Shown: positions 50,761-60,020, counted from the stretch's first letter. The stretch is DNA of 64,000 nucleotides from Sporobacter sp963677825 (GCA_963677825.2 CAXXEF010000001.1:2356001-2420000); one strand, 5' to 3'. The notes: generated by a model not told the origin, from the sequence alone. Numbers and translations are program-made.

Positions 50761-51882
50761 ATGATGATGGATCAAACTAACGAGATCCGAATGGGTGACC
50801 CTGTTCTTGAGGTGACGGATTTATCCATATCGTTTACAACGTCCAGCGGCATGCTCAATGCGATCCGCGGCGTCAACATTCTGCTTAAAAAAGGTGAAAC
50901 AGTCGCCATTGTCGGTGAATCCGGCAGCGGCAAGTCGGTTTCGGTCAAAGCGATTATGGGTATTCGCAGCAGCAACCAAATCGTGAACACCGGTGAGATC
51001 AACTACACCTATATGAAAAACGGCCAGAAAGTCACAACAGACTTACTCAAGCTTTCAAAAAAGCAAATGGTCAAGAGTTTTAGCGGAAAACACATTGCGA
51101 TGGTTTTCCAGGACCCGATGACGGCGCTCAATCCGCTTTTAACCATCGGGTATCAGCTGAGCGAGGGCATGCGTATTCATCTCAAGCTCAGCAAGAAAGA
51201 TGCTTGGCAAAGAGGCGTTGAACTTCTTGAGGAGGTCGGCATCTGTGACCCGGAGCTGTGTATGGATCGATACCCGCACCAGCTGTCCGGCGGTATGCGG
51301 CAAAGAGTCGTCATCGCCATCGCGATCAGCTGTAATCCGGACATCCTCATTTGCGATGAGCCGACAACGGCGCTGGACGTGACGATCCAGGCTAAAATCC
51401 TCGATCTGATTAAGCAGATTCAGAAAAAGCATAATATTTCGGTCATTTATATCACGCACGATCTTGGCGTTGTGGCAAAGGTGGCCGACTATGTGGCCGT
51501 CATGTATGCCGGGAAAATCGTGGAAAGAGGCACGGCAAACGAAATTTATTTTCAGCCGAGACATCCGTACACATGGGGGCTGCTGCTGTCGATGCCGGAC
51601 TTGACGACGGCCGACGAGCGCTTATATACGATACCGGGCTCGCCCCCGAATCTCTTGCATGAAGTCAAGGGTGACGCCTTCTCCGTCCGAAACGAGTATG
51701 CACTCAACATCGATTTCGAAGAGGAGCCGCCGACTTATCAGATATCCCCGACGCATGAAGTGGCGTCTTGGCTGGAGCATCCTGATGCACCGAAAACTGA
51801 AATGCCGGAAATCCTAAGAGAACGCATTTCGCGAATGATGGACGCCAGTGCCGAGGGAGGTGCAGCAAGCGAAGATGAGTAA
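50761..51882 (+). CDS. Oligo/dipeptide ABC importer, ATPase 1
   Basis: A 373-residue DppD/OppD-like ATPase: Walker A GESGSGKS, Q-loop VFQDPMTALNP, signature LSGGMRQRV, Walker B ILICDEPTTALDV, and the C-terminal peptide-importer extension with IPGSPPNLL. That extension usually carries several Cys binding an FeS cluster in some members; here they are missing. Three ATG codons in a row follow GGGAGGGGC; the third (50767) has the best spacing. Its last 8 bp overlap the next gene. Confidence 0.9.
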   Translation: MMMDQTNEIRMGDPVLEVTDLSISFTTSSGMLNAIRGVNILLKKGETVAIVGESGSGKSVSVKAIMGIRSSNQIVNTGEINYTYMKNGQKVTTDLLKLSKKQMVKSFSGKHIAMVFQDPMTALNPLLTIGYQLSEGMRIHLKLSKKDAWQRGVELLEEVGICDPELCMDRYPHQLSGGMRQRVVIAIAISCNPDILICDEPTTALDVTIQAKILDLIKQIQKKHNISVIYITHDLGVVAKVADYVAVMYAGKIVERGTANEIYFQPRHPYTWGLLLSMPDLTTADERLYTIPGSPPNLLHEVKGDAFSVRNEYALNIDFEEEPPTYQISPTHEVASWLEHPDAPKTEMPEILRERISRMMDASAEGGAASEDE

Positions 51883-52816
51883 TCCGGATAATATTTTAGA
51901 AGTCAAAGACCTAAAACAGTATTTTCACGTAGACCGGCACCATACGGTCAAAGCCGTCGACGGCGTCAGCTTTAATATCCAGCGCGGCAGTACATTTGGC
52001 CTCGTCGGCGAATCGGGCAGCGGGAAGTCGACCATCGGCCGAACCCTGATACGCCTGTATAAACCGTCCGGCGGCAGTGTACAGTTCAACGGCGTGGAAA
52101 TCGGTGACAAGCTGAATAAGCAGGCCAAAAGTGTTGTCACACGAAAAATGCAAATGATTTTTCAGGACCCGATGTCCAGCCTGAACCCGAGGAAAAAGGT
52201 CATGGACATCATCGCGGAAGGCCTCGATGCGAACAAACTGTGCAAATCATCGGCGGAGCGTGAGGAGAAAGTCTGTCAGATCCTTGAGCGCGTCGGCTTG
52301 TCGCCGGAGTTTGCCTGCCGGTACCCGCATATGTTCTCGGGCGGCCAGCGGCAGCGGATCGGCATCGCCAGAGCGATCATCATGGAGCCCGATCTCATCG
52401 TCGCCGACGAATGCATCTCGGCACTCGATGTGTCGATACAAGCGCAGGTTGTTAATCTCATGAAAGACCTGCAGGCCGAGCGCAAGCTGACGTATTTGTT
52501 TATCGCGCACGACCTGTCGATGGTTCGATATATATCAGACTACATTGGTGTTATCCATCAAGGGCACCTAGTGGAAGTCGGTACAAAAGAGGACATTTTC
52601 AATAACCCGGTACATCCGTACACCTTATCACTGCTGTCTGCCATCCCGGAACCGAACCCGATCGCCGAAAGAAGTAAGAAGCTTGTTGACTACGACAGAG
52701 TAGAGGCTGGGGTAGATTACTTGACAGGTACGGAGCACTATCTCAGCGACACGCACATGGTTCTTGGCACCGATGCCGAAATAAAACGATGGACGAAAAA
52801 AGGTACAACAGCATGA
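51875..52816 (+). CDS. Oligo/dipeptide ABC importer, ATPase 2
   Basis: A 313-residue DppF/OppF-like ATPase: KQYFHVDRHHTVKAVDGVSF, Walker A GESGSGKST, QDPMSSLNPRKKV, signature FSGGQRQRIGIARA and Walker B LIVADECISALDVS. The Cys in DEC takes the Pro position of the usual DEP, a mild variation common in this subfamily. The frame is open upstream, but the ATG at 51875 inside the end of the preceding gene matches family length. Confidence 0.9.
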   Translation: MSNPDNILEVKDLKQYFHVDRHHTVKAVDGVSFNIQRGSTFGLVGESGSGKSTIGRTLIRLYKPSGGSVQFNGVEIGDKLNKQAKSVVTRKMQMIFQDPMSSLNPRKKVMDIIAEGLDANKLCKSSAEREEKVCQILERVGLSPEFACRYPHMFSGGQRQRIGIARAIIMEPDLIVADECISALDVSIQAQVVNLMKDLQAERKLTYLFIAHDLSMVRYISDYIGVIHQGHLVEVGTKEDIFNNPVHPYTLSLLSAIPEPNPIAERSKKLVDYDRVEAGVDYLTGTEHYLSDTHMVLGTDAEIKRWTKKGTTA

Positions 52817-52850
52817 GCTGTTTATAGGACCAATATTTAAGGAGGAAACA

Positions 52851-54542
52851 ATGAAAAATTTGAAAAGACTTTTGGCGCTGCTGATGTGTCTGGCCGTATT
52901 AACGACAATGCTGGCTGGCTGCAATAGCAACAACGGCGGAACATCCGCCGACCCCTCGGCCAGTGCAAGCGAGCCGGATGCTTCCGAATCCCCCTCGGCA
53001 GACGAACCGTTTGTACTGAATTTGCCCATGCCCGAAGAACTCAACACAGTAGACCCGACGCTTAACGCTTCGGCCTACACCATGCAGTTTATTACCCTGA
53101 CCAATATGGGCCTGATGGCGTTTGACGACAACGGTGACGTTACATACGGTATGGCCGATACCTACGATATGAGCGAAGACGGCCTGACCTATACGTTCCA
53201 CATTCGTGACGACGCTTACTGGACCAACGGCGACAAGGTAACAGCCAACGACTTCCTGTTCAGCTGGCAGCGTCTCGTCGATCCTGAAGTAGCTGCACCT
53301 TATGCGTTCATGCTCGGCGTCTGCGGTGTTGCAAACGCGTTCGGCGTTGCATACGGCGGCGCACCGATGGATACGCTCGGCGTCAGCGCGCCGGATGAAT
53401 CCACCTTCGTCGTTACACTCGACAGCCCCAAATCCTACTTCCTGTATCTCGCAGCGCTCTCCAGCGTTCTGATGCCGATCAACGAAGCGTTCTTTAACGA
53501 AGCCGGCGATCAGTTCGGTCTGGACATCGACAACTACCTGGCCTGCGGACCGTTCGTTATCTCGGATTGGGAAGTCGGCGCGACAAACTACCAGCTGACT
53601 AAAAACGAAGACTTCTACGATGCCGACGCCATCGAAGTCGACGAGATCAACTTCTCGTTCATCTCCGATGCCCAGCAGCTGATTCTGGGCTGGGAAAACG
53701 ATACGCTTGATTATGTCAATCCGCTCAGCGGCGACTATGTCAGCGTATATAGAGAAGACCCCGCGCTTTATCTCAGTGATATGGCCGCAATGTTCTTCCT
53801 GTCCTTTAATTACATGGACGAATCTATTGCCAACGACAACCTCCGCATGGCGTTGTCCTTGTCCATCGACAAGCAGGCGATCGTTGACAACATCCTCAAC
53901 AACGGCTCCAGAGCCGCCGACTACATCATTCCGGCTGCGTTTGCTCCGGACTCTGAGGGTGTAACCTTCCGTGAAAACGTTGGCAACCCGACGTATAACA
54001 CGTATGACGTTGACGCAGCTGCGGCGTATTGGGAAACAGCTAAAGAAGAGCTTGGCGTAGACAGCCTGACGCTTGAGCTGCTGTATAACGAAGACACAGT
54101 CCTGTCCTCCGTCTGTGCGTTCCTGCAGTCGGAATGGCAGAATGCGCTGCCGGGGCTCACGATTGAGCTCAAGCAGACAACCTACAATAACCGCCTTGAA
54201 ATCATGGGCGCCGGTGAATATCAGGTCGGCCTGACGCGTTGGTACGCCGACTATCAGGATCCGCTGACGTATCTCGATATGTGGATCGCCACCTCGTCGT
54301 TCAACTACGGCGGCTACAGCAACGAAGCATATGATGCCCTCTACGAGAGTGTCATCGGCGAGCTTGCGCTGGATGAAGATGGCCGCATTGCAGCCATGGA
54401 AGAGATGGAAGCCATCATCCTTGGCGACGCCGCAATTTGCCCGCTGTACCAGCTTGCGTCCGCCAGCCTGCAGAACCCGGACTATAACTGGCCGCGCAAC
54501 GTTGCCGGACTCGTGCTTTACCAGTTCGTAAGCGAGAAATAA
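52851..54542 (+). CDS. Oligo/dipeptide ABC importer, substrate-binding lipoprotein
   Basis: A 563-residue SBP_bac_5 family protein. Lipoprotein signal MKNLKRLLALLMCLAVLTTM with lipobox LAGC, then a Ser/Ala/Asp linker, then the binding domain (LNTVDPTLNASAYTMQ, YTFHIRDDAYWTNGDKVTANDFLFSWQRL, NDNLRMALSLSIDKQAIV). The wording is closest to OppA-like binders of peptides. ATG follows AAGGAGG, 34 bp after the ATPase. Last gene of the importer, before a terminator. Confidence 0.92.
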   Translation: MKNLKRLLALLMCLAVLTTMLAGCNSNNGGTSADPSASASEPDASESPSADEPFVLNLPMPEELNTVDPTLNASAYTMQFITLTNMGLMAFDDNGDVTYGMADTYDMSEDGLTYTFHIRDDAYWTNGDKVTANDFLFSWQRLVDPEVAAPYAFMLGVCGVANAFGVAYGGAPMDTLGVSAPDESTFVVTLDSPKSYFLYLAALSSVLMPINEAFFNEAGDQFGLDIDNYLACGPFVISDWEVGATNYQLTKNEDFYDADAIEVDEINFSFISDAQQLILGWENDTLDYVNPLSGDYVSVYREDPALYLSDMAAMFFLSFNYMDESIANDNLRMALSLSIDKQAIVDNILNNGSRAADYIIPAAFAPDSEGVTFRENVGNPTYNTYDVDAAAAYWETAKEELGVDSLTLELLYNEDTVLSSVCAFLQSEWQNALPGLTIELKQTTYNNRLEIMGAGEYQVGLTRWYADYQDPLTYLDMWIATSSFNYGGYSNEAYDALYESVIGELALDEDGRIAAMEEMEAIILGDAAICPLYQLASASLQNPDYNWPRNVAGLVLYQFVSEK

Positions 54543-54646
54543 AACAAACAGATTTTTCGAGGGGGTATCAAGTGTATAAAAGGTCCTAGTGATTTGCACA
54601 GCGATACCCTCTTGAAACATCATACGATCAATGAGCTTTATGATTG

Positions 54647-54680
54647 TCCGGGAAACATGTTTAATGTTTCCCGGATGATT
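54647..54680 (+). terminator. Terminator of the peptide importer operon
   Basis: Perfect 12-bp stem (54647-54658, 54664-54675), then TGATTTTA. Confidence 0.7.
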
Positions 54681-54810
54681 TTAGCCGGACAGACGGTACA
54701 GGTGTTTGCAATTTCTTCCCGACGGCGATGCCGGGGTATTTGCAGCACGACCCAAACAGGCCGCCGAGGCAATTGGACGCGTAGCTGGTTACATGAAGAT
54801 GCGCGGGCGG
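54681..54810. other. Intergenic region before ridA promoter
   Basis: No supported gene. Short frames on both strands lack ribosome sites. With the ridA leader it makes a 340-bp non-coding gap. Confidence 0.35.
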
Positions 54811-54839
54811 TTGACGAGGGCCTGGCAAAACGGTATTAT
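54811..54839 (+). promoter_or_regulatory. Promoter of the ridA operon
   Basis: TTGACG, 17 bp, TATTAT. It implies a leader of about 175 nt before the ATG at 55021. Confidence 0.6.
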
Positions 54840-55020
54840 TAGTATGAAATCGGGGCACCGAGAGCATACCCGCCGCCCGTAGGCGGATTTATCCGTGTGC
54901 GCCGGTATTTACACTGAATCATCGAGCACATATTGCGGCTCTAAATATAAAGAAAAGACAATTGAGAAACAGAAAACAGTCAGTAGAAATAATATTTATT
55001 TTTTTGAAAGGAAATCAAGT

Positions 55021-55392
55021 ATGAAAACAATTCACTCCGAAAAAGCGCCCGCTGCAATCGGCCCGTATTCACAGGCTTTTGTATCGCGTGGCTTGCTTTA
55101 TACATCCGGGCAGATACCGATTGATCCTAAAACTGGTGAAATCAGCGGCAGCGACATCGTGAGCCAGACGCAGCAGGTTTGCGAGAATATGAAGGCCGTG
55201 CTTGAGGCAGCCGGTGTTGATTTCAGCAGCGTCATTAAGACGACGTGCTTTTTAGCCGACATGGCGGACTTCGCGCAGTTTAATGAGGTGTATGCCAACT
55301 ACTTTACGAGCAAACCGGCGCGTTCCTGCGTTGCGGTGAAAACGCTGCCGAAAAATGTGCTGTGCGAAATTGAATTAGTAGCAGAGGTTTAA
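55021..55392 (+). CDS. ridA: RidA/YjgF-family enamine/imine deaminase
   Basis: A 123-residue protein of the RidA family: KAPAAIGPYSQAF, TSGQIPIDPKTGEI, NMKAVLEAAG and the ending PARSCVAVKTLPKNVLCEIE with the active Arg (PARSC) and Glu (CEIE). It hydrolyses reactive 2-aminoacrylate and similar enamines made by PLP lyases, freeing ammonia. That fits the MalY/PatB-type lyase of the neighbouring operon. The open frame extends to 54895, but AAAGGAAA stands before the ATG at 55021 and the protein then has the standard length. Confidence 0.92.
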   Translation: MKTIHSEKAPAAIGPYSQAFVSRGLLYTSGQIPIDPKTGEISGSDIVSQTQQVCENMKAVLEAAGVDFSSVIKTTCFLADMADFAQFNEVYANYFTSKPARSCVAVKTLPKNVLCEIELVAEV

Positions 55393-55426
55393 CCCTTCCC
55401 CGCACGATTTTGACGGAGGTTATACG

Positions 55427-55936
55427 ATGACTAAAAGTGAAATGATTGAAAAAGCCGTACAAGAAGCCAAAAACGCACAAATTCAGGATGATATCTGCGC
55501 GCGCAGTGTTCTTGTCGGGCTCAGCAAAGTGTTCGATAAAATCCCGGAAGACATGGTGACGGCGAGCATGTCTTTGGCCGGCGGGACAGGGAGCGCGTCC
55601 GGGTCCTGCGGGGCGTACTGCAGCGGACTGCTGGCTGTCGGGCTGTATTACAATGCGACGGTAGAGCAAGAGCGTGCCAATCCGGAGCTTAAACAAATCG
55701 GGGGATCGAAGTTTCACGAATACCGTCAGCGTTTCGTGAAAGAGATGGGGACGGTTATGTGCCCCGAGATCCATGAAAAAGTATTAGGACGCACCTATCG
55801 GCTGGATGACGACGCGGAGCATGAAGCGTTTTTGTCGCTGCCGGGTCATGAAGTCAAATGCGCCGAAGTTGTCGGCGTGGCCGCGCGGATCGCAGCCGAA
55901 ATGATCCTTGAGGGCGCGGTCAGCGCTGAAGAATAA
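55427..55936 (+). CDS. C_GCAxxG_C_C family redox-type protein
   Basis: A 169-residue protein with Gly- and Cys-rich core LAGGTGSASGSCGAYCSGLL, later TVMCPEIHEKVLG and KCAEVVGVAARIA. This is the C_GCAxxG_C_C family (also called split-soret-like or GCAxxG), thought to be a small redox or cofactor-binding protein often encoded near transporters or oxidoreductases; its reaction is not known. ATG follows GGAGG, 34 bp after ridA, so it is probably in the same transcript. Confidence 0.8.
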   Translation: MTKSEMIEKAVQEAKNAQIQDDICARSVLVGLSKVFDKIPEDMVTASMSLAGGTGSASGSCGAYCSGLLAVGLYYNATVEQERANPELKQIGGSKFHEYRQRFVKEMGTVMCPEIHEKVLGRTYRLDDDAEHEAFLSLPGHEVKCAEVVGVAARIAAEMILEGAVSAEE

Positions 55937-55972
55937 ATCGGTAACGATAAATTCATCATGAAAATCAAACAC

Positions 55973-56005
55973 AAAATCCTGTAATCGTTATGATTACAGG
56001 ATTTT
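55973..56005 (+). terminator. Terminator of the ridA operon
   Basis: Perfect 14-bp stem AAAATCCTGTAATC/GATTACAGGATTTT with loop GTTAT. Confidence 0.75.
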
Positions 56006-56143
56006 GCTGTTTATCCGGCATTGCCGATTAATCTGTGGTTTGATATTCTATTCACAAGCTTATCCTTAAAAATAAAAATTTTTCCGTAAAAGAAACGGAT
56101 TTGTTGTTTTCAATCGTATTTAGAGCAGGAAGGAGGAAGACAC

Positions 56144-56629
56144 TTGAACCAGTCGTTCGCGATCGACGATTATATTTCAGCGGCAATTGACAAACATGCC
56201 GATATGGTTCGCCGTATTTGCTTTCTCCATCTTAGAAACAGCGCGGATGTGGAAGACGTGTTTCAGGAGGTATTCCTCCAATTCTTTCTGCATTACGATT
56301 CGTTTGAAAATCAGGCGCACCAAAAAGCATGGCTTTGCCGTGTAACCTTCAACAAATGCAAGGATCTGAGTAAAAGCTTTTGGCGAAAACAAGTCGTCAG
56401 CATTGAGGACTTGGAGATCCCGGTTGAAACGCCGGAGCAGGGCGAACTGCTCCAAATTGTGCTGACGTTACCCCCTGACCAGAAAGCGGTTGTTTATCTG
56501 CATTATTACGAACAGCGGCCCATACCGGAGATTGCTGAAATTTTACAGAAAAACGTGAACACCGTGTATTCGATTCTCCGGCGGGCAAAGGCACGACTTA
56601 AAAATAAGGTTGGTGATGATGAACTATGA
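56144..56629 (+). CDS. ECF-type RNA polymerase sigma factor
   Basis: A 161-residue sigma-70 family protein. Region 2 (about 15-80) has HADMVRRICFLHLRNSADVE, DVFQEVFLQFF (core binding). Region 4 (about 105-155) has LPPDQKAVVYLHYYEQRPIPEIAEIL and NTVYSILRRAKARLK (-35 recognition helix). No region 3. The start is TTG with AAGGAGG seven bases before; there is no usable ATG. It overlaps the following anti-sigma gene by ATGA, so the two are coupled. Target promoters are unknown; autoregulation is usual for such pairs. Confidence 0.88.
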   Translation: MNQSFAIDDYISAAIDKHADMVRRICFLHLRNSADVEDVFQEVFLQFFLHYDSFENQAHQKAWLCRVTFNKCKDLSKSFWRKQVVSIEDLEIPVETPEQGELLQIVLTLPPDQKAVVYLHYYEQRPIPEIAEILQKNVNTVYSILRRAKARLKNKVGDDEL

Positions 56630-57762
56630 AGCTGCTAACAGAATACTTAACAAAAGTTAAAGCTGATGACGCGCTGAAAAACAGCACGGACGCCTATATT
56701 CGGCGCGCGCTCGGGGACAAGGCCGACCAGAATGCGGACATTACCTATATATCTGACTTTAAGAGAAAGGACTCAAGGATGAAAAAACTGATTACAGCGA
56801 TGGCGGCGACGGCCGCCTGTGCGCTGCTTGCCATCGGCGGGTACACCTACTATAATACGCCGGTCCAGTACGTGAGTCTCGATATTAATCCCAGCATCGA
56901 GCTTGGCGTCAATGCGTTTGAAAGAGTTGTATCGGCAGAAGCCTGCAACGATGACGGACAGCTGCTTCTCAAGGAAAATGATTTCAAGCATTTACGGCTT
57001 GAAGACGCCGTCGACGCGGTTGTGCAGGAGGCCGCCGAGCAGGGCTATATCTTGGAGGACGGTTCAACCGTCATCGCGGCGACAGCCGTATCCAACAACG
57101 AAAAGGCCGCTGAAACGCTCAAAAGCATCTGCGAAGCGGGCATCAATCAGGGGCTTAGCAACGGTAACGCCTCCGGCATTGTTTATACCGACTGTGTAGA
57201 TCTCCAGCTGCGGACGCAAGCGCAGGAGGCCGGAATGTCGGCCGGCAAGTACAGGCTGATTGAAGTGCTGCAGACGCTGTCTGACGACGCGACCGTCGAG
57301 CAGTACAGAAACAGCAGAATAACGGATATTATCACCTCGGTTAACACCATGATGCAAAATGGCGCCGGTGCAGGAAACGGCAATAACACGGGCGCGCTTG
57401 AGCAAATCCAGCAGGCCGCCAATCAGGTGCAGGCCGCTTATGCCAATATGACGCAGGATCAAAACCAGAACCAGAATCAAAATACGGATAATGGTTCACA
57501 GCAGCAAGGTGCCCAGCAAGGGACCCAGCAAGGTGCCGACAATGCCGAGCAGGAACAAAACCAGAATGTCGAAACGTCGGGCACGGAGCAGGAGCAGGAA
57601 CAAAACCAAAATCAGGTGCAGCCGTCCTATAACCCCACCGAAACGGGCAGCGGCAACCAAAACGGAACGTCTACCGGGCAAAGCGGTGCGAACGCACCAG
57701 CGACGGGTTCCGGATCGTCGTCCGGCAGCGGCGGTCAGTCATCCGGGGGACAGGGTCAGTAG
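56626..57762 (+). CDS. RsgI-like membrane anti-sigma factor with Gln/Asn-rich tail
   Basis: A 378-residue protein. Residues 1-52 are cytoplasmic; a single helix (KKLITAMAATAACALLAIGG, about 53-72) crosses the membrane. The outer part begins VQYVSLDINPSIELGVNAFE, the hallmark of the RsgI central domain, whose Asn-Pro site self-cleaves in Clostridium RsgI proteins. The region to ~250 is the folded ectodomain. The last ~110 residues are low complexity, rich in Gln, Asn, Gly and Ser (QNQNQN, GTQQGA), in place of the carbohydrate-binding modules found in cellulolytic species. It probably holds the sigma factor at the membrane until an outside signal triggers proteolysis. Ends at a strong terminator. 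Confidence 0.82.
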   Translation: MKLLTEYLTKVKADDALKNSTDAYIRRALGDKADQNADITYISDFKRKDSRMKKLITAMAATAACALLAIGGYTYYNTPVQYVSLDINPSIELGVNAFERVVSAEACNDDGQLLLKENDFKHLRLEDAVDAVVQEAAEQGYILEDGSTVIAATAVSNNEKAAETLKSICEAGINQGLSNGNASGIVYTDCVDLQLRTQAQEAGMSAGKYRLIEVLQTLSDDATVEQYRNSRITDIITSVNTMMQNGAGAGNGNNTGALEQIQQAANQVQAAYANMTQDQNQNQNQNTDNGSQQQGAQQGTQQGADNAEQEQNQNVETSGTEQEQEQNQNQVQPSYNPTETGSGNQNGTSTGQSGANAPATGSGSSSGSGGQSSGGQGQ

Positions 57763-57784
57763 AAACAAGTTGTGTTATGCGACG

Positions 57785-57823
57785 AAAAGGACAGCGCAGA
57801 CTACAATTCTGCGCTGTCCTTTT
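57785..57823 (+). terminator. Terminator of the sigma/anti-sigma operon
   Basis: Perfect 16-bp stem (57785-57800, 57808-57823) with terminal TTTT. Confidence 0.85.
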
Positions 57824-57890
57824 ATGCTGTGTGTGCCGCATCGGCCGGCCCGGGACAAAAGCGCGCTGCACGGTTCTTTGTGTCATCAGA

Positions 57891-57935
57891 AAGCATTGTT
57901 CGCCATTACCGGAAAGGCAATGGCGAACAATGCTT
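57891..57935 (-). terminator. Hairpin after the oxidoreductase gene
   Basis: Perfect 17-bp stem (57891-57907, 57919-57935) with an 11-nt loop, 28 bp beyond the stop at 57963. T run is poor, but the position and stability fit a terminator. Confidence 0.55.
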
Positions 57936-57962
57936 AGGTGAAATATGTACTTGTCAATGGCG

Positions 57963-59831
57963 TCAGACTGCTTCGGGATACAGATCCTTGAGTAAAAAGT
58001 CCAGACCGCCCTGATTCTTTATAAAGTCAACCGACGGCATCGCCGTCTCGACATCCCAGCCGAGGTAGCTGTAGAAATTGTCGCCCAGTTTTTCATTGTC
58101 GACCGTCCGGTCTTTCAGCGGACCGGCCTCCAGCGGCGGCTTGCCGACGGCACGGCCGTCGATTTTAAAGTCCTTGCGGCGGTAGCCCTCGCGCATATTG
58201 AATGCGTGACGCAGCGTAAAGGATCGGTAGGCAAACTGCGTCAGCTGTTCTTCCGTATAGTGGTTACCGGTGATCGCCTCGACCATTTTGATGGCGATCA
58301 TCGGCGCGAGCAGGAAGTTACCGAAGCCGCACACGCCGGCGCAGTTGGTAAACTCCCATTCCAGGAGTCCTGCGGCGTCGTCTTTGCCGGTATTTTCAAA
58401 GTTATATTTAACATCCCAGGGCGCGTGACCGTTGGGCACGCCGCGTCCGCCCTTGATGTGACGGCCCGGCGTCGGGTCATACTGGAAGATGCGGGCCATG
58501 CCGGGATTGAAGCGCGCGCCATGCATCGGCAGCTCGATGCCGCTGGCTGTCACGAGGCATTCCTCGCCCTTGCCGAGTGCTCTGGCCGCCCCGCGGGAGG
58601 CAAGGTTTAGTTCAACGCCGATACCCTCGTAGTCGCAGATTTTCTCGGCGATGGCGATGATGGCGTCTGAGTCGCCCCATTTGAGGTCGATGCCGCCCAG
58701 TTCCTCTTGGGAGACGATGCCTTTTTCATAGCATTCCATCAGCCAGGCGATGGTGTTGCCGAAGGAGATCGTATCGTAGCCGTACTCGTTGCAAAGATGA
58801 TTAAGGATGACGGCCGTCGCGGAGTCGCCGTTGAGCAGCATGCTGCCGAAAGCGCCAAGTGATTCGTATTCGGGACGAGCGGCATGTTCGAGGTCGTACT
58901 TGCCCTTGTTGAGCTTATATACGGCGCTACACTTGATGTAGCAGCTGTCGCAGCCGGTCTTGGCGATTTTATACTTCGGGTCCATGATCATGCCGGTGAG
59001 CGCTTCCATTTCCTCTTCGGTCATGTCTTCCGGCGCGCCGGCCCAGTTTTTGATGGGGGCGTCTGCCTGCATGACGCAGGAATCGTATTCAGCGGAGGTG
59101 CCGGTGCTCTTAAACTGTGCGACAGGCGCCGCGCCGCGTCCGCCCTCCGCACCGTGGGCGATACACTCTTTATTGCAGGCGACAAGTGCCGCCTCATCGT
59201 GTACGGATATTTTCGCGGTACCGCCGCACACGAGCGCTTTGAGGTTTTTCGAGCCCATAACGGCGCCGGAGCCGCCGCGCCCGGCTGCCCGGTGCTTTTC
59301 ATTGATGATGGCAGCCATGTATGACAGATGCTCGCCGCCGGTGCCGATCTGCATGATGCTCAGACTGTTGCCCAGATCCGCCCGGATGAGGTCTTCAACG
59401 TCGCTGGTCTTCTTGCCCCACAGCGGCGTCGCGTCACGGAATTCAACCACGCCGTCGTTGATGTAGATGTAGACGGGTTTTTCAGATTTGCCTTTGATAA
59501 ATACGGCGTCGTAGCCGGTTTTTCGCAGATGCGGGCCAAAGGAGCCGCCGCAGCTGGAATCATTCCAAAAATCGTTGACCGGCGATTTGCTGACGACGGA
59601 GACGCGCGCACTTAAAAATGCTTTCGTGCCCGTCATAGGGCCGGCAACAAAGCCGATGACGCTTTCAGGGGCGAAAACGTGGGTTTTCGGGGGCATCAGC
59701 TCATAAAGATACCGCGCGCCAAGCGTCGCGCCGCCGATATAGTAGTAGGCCCATTCGGGGTTTAAGTCCTCGACTTCATAGGTGTAATCCGTCAGGTTGA
59801 TGTGGAGAACCTTACCGTTGTAACCATGCAT
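57963..59831 (-). CDS. Tungsten-dependent aldehyde:ferredoxin oxidoreductase family enzyme
   Basis: A 622-residue AOR-family protein. N-terminal domain: LHINLTDYTYEVEDL, YIGGATLGARYLYEL, GPMTGTKAFLSARVSVVSKS. The [4Fe-4S] ligands are CDSCYIKC (about 283-290) and a later CAGVC; the GRGGSGAVMGSKNLKA motif contacts the pterin. It oxidises an aldehyde or related compound (or reduces an acid) with ferredoxin in the cytoplasm, using tungsto-bis-pyranopterin. True substrate unknown: this clade, linked to a radical-SAM maturase, is not the classic AOR/FOR group. It is divergent from that maturase gene at 60021, with 190 bp between them. Confidence 0.9.
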   Translation of the reverse strand: MHGYNGKVLHINLTDYTYEVEDLNPEWAYYYIGGATLGARYLYELMPPKTHVFAPESVIGFVAGPMTGTKAFLSARVSVVSKSPVNDFWNDSSCGGSFGPHLRKTGYDAVFIKGKSEKPVYIYINDGVVEFRDATPLWGKKTSDVEDLIRADLGNSLSIMQIGTGGEHLSYMAAIINEKHRAAGRGGSGAVMGSKNLKALVCGGTAKISVHDEAALVACNKECIAHGAEGGRGAAPVAQFKSTGTSAEYDSCVMQADAPIKNWAGAPEDMTEEEMEALTGMIMDPKYKIAKTGCDSCYIKCSAVYKLNKGKYDLEHAARPEYESLGAFGSMLLNGDSATAVILNHLCNEYGYDTISFGNTIAWLMECYEKGIVSQEELGGIDLKWGDSDAIIAIAEKICDYEGIGVELNLASRGAARALGKGEECLVTASGIELPMHGARFNPGMARIFQYDPTPGRHIKGGRGVPNGHAPWDVKYNFENTGKDDAAGLLEWEFTNCAGVCGFGNFLLAPMIAIKMVEAITGNHYTEEQLTQFAYRSFTLRHAFNMREGYRRKDFKIDGRAVGKPPLEAGPLKDRTVDNEKLGDNFYSYLGWDVETAMPSVDFIKNQGGLDFLLKDLYPEAV

Positions 59832-60020
59832 AATCTTGACGCCCGACCTTTCCTAAGTAATCATACTGCTGGATTCTACCTTATTATACAACAACACGGA
59901 TGGCTTACATATATTGAATTTAACAAGATTCATGCAGTCAAAATGTATCGTTATACGATTTATATGTTTTTAAGCATATGGTACAATAGTGTGCAAACAA
60001 ATACGGTGTTGGAGCTGGGT
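59832..60020. promoter_or_regulatory. Divergent control region of oxidoreductase and maturase
   Basis: Contains TATAAT on the minus strand (59882-59887, complement ATTATA) for the oxidoreductase, TACAAT near 59981 on the plus strand for the maturase, and a small palindrome ATCGT-TAT-ACGAT near 59947 between them. -35 boxes are weak, suggesting activator control. Confidence 0.4.

Noticed and set aside
52899..54623. A 574-codon minus-strand frame opposite the peptide-binding lipoprotein
   Set aside because: The plus-strand gene has signal peptide, family motifs and operon context; the opposite frame has no family signal and is a shadow from codon bias.
54684..54890. Small frames between the peptide importer and ridA
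   Set aside because: No ribosome site or recognisable domain; the stretch contains the ridA promoter.
59802..60020. N-terminal extension of the radical-SAM maturase
   Set aside because: It would overlap the divergent oxidoreductase start and promoters and has no family similarity; the ATG at 60021 has a ribosome site.
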